Origin: Psychroserpens mesophilus
GTDB lineage: Bacteria; Bacteroidota; Bacteroidia; Flavobacteriales; Flavobacteriaceae
Length of the DNA stretch: 64,000 bases
Direction: 5' to 3'
Assembly: GCF_000826645.1 (NCBI RefSeq)
Contig: NZ_JXJP01000014.1
Location: 124,001-188,000, forward strand
Part shown: positions 60,854-64,000 of the stretch, piece after piece
Numbering within the stretch: the first letter of the stretch is position 1
Layout of the letters: each line of letters starts with the position of its first letter
Made by a program: the position numbers and the translations under genes
The notes under the pieces: model-generated
The model's database searches: none
Told to the model about the DNA's origin: nothing
Seen by the model: only the letters and a program-made list of their open reading frames with translations

Positions 60854-62446
60854 ATGAACCTAAAGCTTAAAACACTAACTTTTGGAATTCTGTTGAGTTG
60901 TATATTTAGTTTTGGTCAGGATAGTATACCTAAATCAACCAAGGTTAAACAGCCCATAGTATCTGACTCAATTGTCAATAGCACAGTACGTGTTGATTCA
61001 CTTATCGATGGCAAGAACATTTTAAAAACTGAAATTAAGGCAGAACCAGATTCTATTTCAATACGAAATCTGCAAGACCACCAACTTGCCTCTGAAATAG
61101 ACGAAAAATGGTTAGAAGAACTCTACAGTAATAATCTTTTTGATACGATTTACAAGTCGGTTTCAGAGCTTAAATACGAGCCTGTTGATTATCCAGAATT
61201 ACCTACAGATACGCTAAAAGCCAGACTTAAAATTTTAAATGCCAGAACGCCTTTTAACATTGAGTACAACCCTTCACTGGAGAGCGTCATAAAATCGTAT
61301 TTAAAAAACCGAAGACAATCCATGGAGCGACTAATGTCTTTAAGCGATTATTATTTTCCTTTATTTGAAGAATCACTTGATAATTATGACATTCCATTAG
61401 AGGTCAAATATTTAGCTATTGTAGAATCTGCATTAAAACCAAGGGCAAAATCGAGAGTAGGTGCGACGGGATTATGGCAGTTTATGTTCGGAACAGGAAA
61501 AGAATACGGACTTAATGTGAGTAGCTTTGTTGATGAACGAAGCGATCCTGTGAAATCTACAGTTGCAGCCAGTAAATATCTCGCGAGATTATACAAGATT
61601 TTTGGCGACTGGGATTTGGCTTTAGCAGCCTACAATTCAGGTCCAGGTAATGTTAGTAAAGCTATCAGACGCTCTGGAGGTTATGAGAATTATTGGAATA
61701 TAAGACCATATTTACCACGTGAAACAGCTGGATATTTACCAGCATTTTTAGCCACGATGTATATCTTTGAATTTGCCGAGGAGCACGGTTTTAAAAAAGA
61801 ACGCCCTAATTTTCATTATGTAGAAACCGATACTATTCACGTTAAAAAAATGATTTCTTTAGATCAGGTTTCAGAATTGCTAGACGTTCCCATTGAAGAG
61901 TTACAGTTTTTAAATCCATCCTATAAATTAGATGTTATACCTTATATTAAAGGAGAGGACTATACGTTGCGCTTACCGAGAGAGGTTGTTGGGAAATTTG
62001 TTACCAATGAAGATCAGATTTATGCCTTTGCTGAAAAAGAATTTAATAAACGTGAAAAGCCACTTCCTCAATTTTTTGACTCAGATTCAAAGGTAAGATA
62101 TCGGGTTCGTTCAGGTGATTATTTGGGTAAAATTGCACGACAATATGGTGTACGCGTGAGTCAGATAAAACAATGGAACGGCTTACGAAGCAATAATCTT
62201 AAAATCGGACAACGTTTAACAATTTACCCTAGGAAACCAGTTGTCTCTCAAAAAACAGCAACGACGTCAACTGTTAAGAAAACGATTAATACTGAAGGAA
62301 AATCTACATATAAAGTTCAAAAAGGAGATTCACTCTGGAGCATCTCACAAAAATTTCCAGGTGTTTCTGTTCAAAATATTAAAGATTGGAATGATATTAG
62401 CAGTAATAAGCTAAAAATAGGAATGACGCTTATCGTGTCTAATTAG
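60854..62446 (+). CDS. lytic murein transglycosylase with two LysM domains (MltD-like)
   Basis: A 530-residue exported enzyme with a signal peptide (ending FSFGQ). An SLT domain (about 165-300) has the catalytic Glu in IVESALKPRAKS, then GATGLWQFM and AYNSGPGNVSKAI. Two LysM modules lie near 414-460 (YRVRSGDYLGKIARQYGV) and 484-528 (YKVQKGDSLWSISQKFPGV). It cuts glycan strands of peptidoglycan, forming 1,6-anhydro ends. The following DUF4837 gene starts 16 bp later. Confidence 0.93.
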   Translation: MNLKLKTLTFGILLSCIFSFGQDSIPKSTKVKQPIVSDSIVNSTVRVDSLIDGKNILKTEIKAEPDSISIRNLQDHQLASEIDEKWLEELYSNNLFDTIYKSVSELKYEPVDYPELPTDTLKARLKILNARTPFNIEYNPSLESVIKSYLKNRRQSMERLMSLSDYYFPLFEESLDNYDIPLEVKYLAIVESALKPRAKSRVGATGLWQFMFGTGKEYGLNVSSFVDERSDPVKSTVAASKYLARLYKIFGDWDLALAAYNSGPGNVSKAIRRSGGYENYWNIRPYLPRETAGYLPAFLATMYIFEFAEEHGFKKERPNFHYVETDTIHVKKMISLDQVSELLDVPIEELQFLNPSYKLDVIPYIKGEDYTLRLPREVVGKFVTNEDQIYAFAEKEFNKREKPLPQFFDSDSKVRYRVRSGDYLGKIARQYGVRVSQIKQWNGLRSNNLKIGQRLTIYPRKPVVSQKTATTSTVKKTINTEGKSTYKVQKGDSLWSISQKFPGVSVQNIKDWNDISSNKLKIGMTLIVSN

Positions 62447-62462
62447 TAAATACAAAGATTCA

Positions 62463-63440
62463 ATGAAAAATATACTCGCATTATTGCTATTAACATTTAC
62501 TCTGTTTTATGGATGTAATGATGAAAATGCTAAACGAATTGTTCCAAAATCTTCAGGAGGTAGCCTCAATGATATTACTGTTGTGGTTGATAATTTGCTA
62601 TGGGAAAATAATGTAGGAGAAGTTATTAGAGATACACTGGCAGCCTCTGTAGAAGGTCTTTCAATTGATGAACCTCAATTTAGATTAAGACAAATGCCTC
62701 CTTCGGTATTTACGGGTTTTGCTACTAAGAACAGAACCGTTTTAAAAATTGAAAAAGGAAAGCCTGCAGGAACTTTATTTCTATCAGATGAGTTTGCTAA
62801 ACCTCAAACAGTTGTTGTAATTTCAGGGAACACAAATACCGAAATTATAGATCAAATTAATACTAATTCTGCTAAAATTGTTGATGCTTTTAAAAAGGAA
62901 GAGTTAAAAGAAAAACAGCGCAGAATAAAAAAATCACTGTTCAACGATAAAGATATTCAAGAGCAATTAGGTTTGTCTTTGAAGTTTCCTACGGCTTACA
63001 GAATTGCAAAAAATGAGGATGACTTTTTCTGGTTGCGAAGAGATATTGAAACCGGAACTGTTGACATGATGTTGTACGAAGTGCCTTTGTCTTCAGTTAG
63101 AAAAGGAGATAGCACAGTCGTTGATGTCGTGCGCCTAAGAGATTCTGTAGGTAAAATTCATATTGAAGGCCCTTTAGAAGGGTCTTATATGGGAACAGAA
63201 AGTGCGTTTACACCATTCATCTCTGAAACCATTTTAGATAACAAACCGGCTTTTGAAACCAAAGGACTTTGGGATGTTAAAAATGCATACATGTCTGGAC
63301 CTTTTATAAATTATGCTATTGAAGACAAGGTTAACAATAGAATGATAATTGTAGAAGGCTACGTCTTTGCGCCTTCAGTTAATAAACGAGATTATATGTT
63401 CGAATTAGAAGCCATTATAAAATCTATCAGCATTAAATAA
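62463..63440 (+). CDS. DUF4837 lipoprotein
   Basis: A 325-residue lipoprotein (signal MKNILALLLLTFTLFYGC, Cys18). The body has PKSSGGSLNDITVVVDNLLW near the start and a later LGLSLKFPTAYRIAKNEDDFFWLRRDIE region, matching DUF4837, a Bacteroidota family of unknown function. It follows the lytic transglycosylase by 16 bp, so an envelope role is likely. Confidence 0.88.
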   Translation: MKNILALLLLTFTLFYGCNDENAKRIVPKSSGGSLNDITVVVDNLLWENNVGEVIRDTLAASVEGLSIDEPQFRLRQMPPSVFTGFATKNRTVLKIEKGKPAGTLFLSDEFAKPQTVVVISGNTNTEIIDQINTNSAKIVDAFKKEELKEKQRRIKKSLFNDKDIQEQLGLSLKFPTAYRIAKNEDDFFWLRRDIETGTVDMMLYEVPLSSVRKGDSTVVDVVRLRDSVGKIHIEGPLEGSYMGTESAFTPFISETILDNKPAFETKGLWDVKNAYMSGPFINYAIEDKVNNRMIIVEGYVFAPSVNKRDYMFELEAIIKSISIK

Positions 63441-63474
63441 AAAAAAGCCAACATTTTAAATGTTGGCTTTTTTG
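63441..63474. terminator. bidirectional terminator between DUF4837 and tatA
   Basis: Stem GCCAACATTT/AAATGTTGGC (63447-63467, minimal loop) flanked by A and T runs on both sides. Confidence 0.93.
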
Positions 63475-63488
63475 TTGCTTTATAAACC

Positions 63489-63680
63489 TTAGTCTTTTTT
63501 ATCTGTAGTTGAAGGCTTGTCGTCTTCTTGTTTGCTGGCATCTTTAAATTCTTTAATACCACTGCCAAGACCTCTCATAAGTTCAGGGATTTTCTTCCCT
63601 CCAAACAATAATAATACCACAACAACGATTAAAACAATTTGCCATGCTCCAAAAGCCAAAAATATGCTAGATGCTATCAT
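63489..63680 (-). CDS. tatA: Sec-independent protein translocase subunit TatA
   Basis: A 63-residue protein: one membrane helix (about 7-26) then [21 protein letters not shown], the TatA hinge and amphipathic helix, and a charged tail. It forms the pore of the twin-arginine pathway. TatC is not in this window. Confidence 0.94.
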   Translation of the reverse strand: MIASSIFLAFGAWQIVLIVVVVLLLFGGKKIPELMRGLGSGIKEFKDASKQEDDKPSTTDKKD

Positions 63681-63781
63681 AATAATAAATTTTGAATTGC
63701 AAATTTAATAATTAAACTTAAGAATAAACGTTTTAATGCAAACTTTAAGATACTGCTTGTTCATGTCCTCTAAATTTTATT

Positions 63782-63789
63782 TAATTTTG
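63782..63789 (+). promoter_or_regulatory. -7 promoter box before the M23 peptidase
   Basis: TAATTTTG ends 7 bp before the ATG, implying a leaderless or nearly leaderless transcript. A TTG lies 22 bases upstream. Confidence 0.45.
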
Positions 63790-63796
63790 TTACACA

Positions 63797-64000
63797 ATGG
63801 CAAAAAAACAGAAAGAAAAAAGAATAGCTAGAAAACTGCTTCATAAGTACCGTTTGGTTGTTTTAAATGAGGATACGTTCGAAGAGCGCTTTGCTATCAA
63901 ATTAACGCGATTAAATGTTTTTGTTATTGTATCAATCTCTACAATTTTACTCGTTGCTGGAACTATCTTTTTAATTGCATTTACATCGCTAAAAGAATAT
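63797..64000 (+). CDS. start of a probable M23-family metallopeptidase (cut by window edge)
   Basis: The first 68 residues: a basic start (MAKKQKEKRIARKLLHKYRL), VVLNEDTFEERFAIKLTRLN, then a membrane helix (about 44-63). This N-terminus resembles flavobacterial membrane-anchored M23 endopeptidases that cut peptidoglycan cross-links; the LytM domain itself is outside the window, so the family is a recognition from the N-terminus only. Confidence 0.65.
   Translation, partial: MAKKQKEKRIARKLLHKYRLVVLNEDTFEERFAIKLTRLNVFVIVSISTILLVAGTIFLIAFTSLKEY

Noticed and set aside
61711-61726. TTTACCACGTGAAACA inside the lytic transglycosylase gene
   Set aside because: 13 of 16 match, left half decayed, and it encodes the conserved LPRETAG segment.

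Overview
The window looks like a chromosomal segment of a marine-type flavobacterium (Bacteroidota, Flavobacteriaceae-like). The pointers are AT-rich DNA, Bacteroidota -7 promoter boxes (TAnnTTTG) before many genes, weak Shine-Dalgarno sequences, two secreted proteins with type IX secretion (T9SS) sorting domains, an outer-membrane beta-barrel TonB-type receptor, and lineage-typical families (DUF4175, DUF4837, GIN-domain, DUF1761, DUF4345). It is mostly core genome with short accessory patches. I see no prophage, CRISPR array, rRNA operon or complete insertion sequence.

Layout. 0-5.1 kb: a minus-strand MoxR / transglutaminase / DUF58 operon. 5.3-10.4 kb: a CAU tRNA, methylmalonyl-CoA epimerase, rbfA, an FtsX-like permease, dusB, a DUF4345 membrane protein and an M28 peptidase. 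10.4-18.1 kb: a PD40 propeller protein, an outer-membrane receptor, lepA and a cation/proton antiporter. 18.2-25 kb: an SLC13-type permease, DUF202, an MBL hydrolase, and S8 and M1 peptidases. 25-30.6 kb: a butt-joined S24 regulator-rnpA-S41 protease operon, a double OmpA-domain protein, then ElaA-like GNAT, CDF transporter and rpiB. 30.6-34.8 kb: an AT-rich accessory patch with a 611-bp gene-free stretch and two T9SS cargo genes sharing one C-terminal module. 35-40.1 kb: rnr, YbjQ, GIN-domain, LysE and GIY-YIG-like genes, tRNA-Cys and a tRNA-Cys fragment. 40.2-48.1 kb: folB, glnS, membrane and small proteins, SPFH protein, porin-like protein, gltX. 48.4-50.6 kb: a secreted MORN-repeat protein and an AlkB-type monooxygenase. 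50.7-58.2 kb: DUF4175-ybeY-mnmG-methyltransferase-Skp-like. 58.2-64 kb: DNA polymerase III delta', pgk, LysM lytic transglycosylase, DUF4837 lipoprotein, tatA, and the start of an M23 peptidase.

The most notable structure is not a gene. Sixteen short stem-loop units at nine loci share the plan GTC - arm - core - complementary arm - CTC. Their arm sequences differ but stay complementary, five sets lie as inverted pairs with GTC ends outward, and one unit sits in frame inside rnr. This resembles a REPIN-like family of dispersed repeats. Two parS-like palindromes flank mnmG, which suggests a ParB-binding, possibly origin-side, location. A 24-bp copy of the tRNA-Cys 3' end beside the intact gene may be an old integration scar.

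All calls come from reading sequence and motifs by eye; no database search was run.
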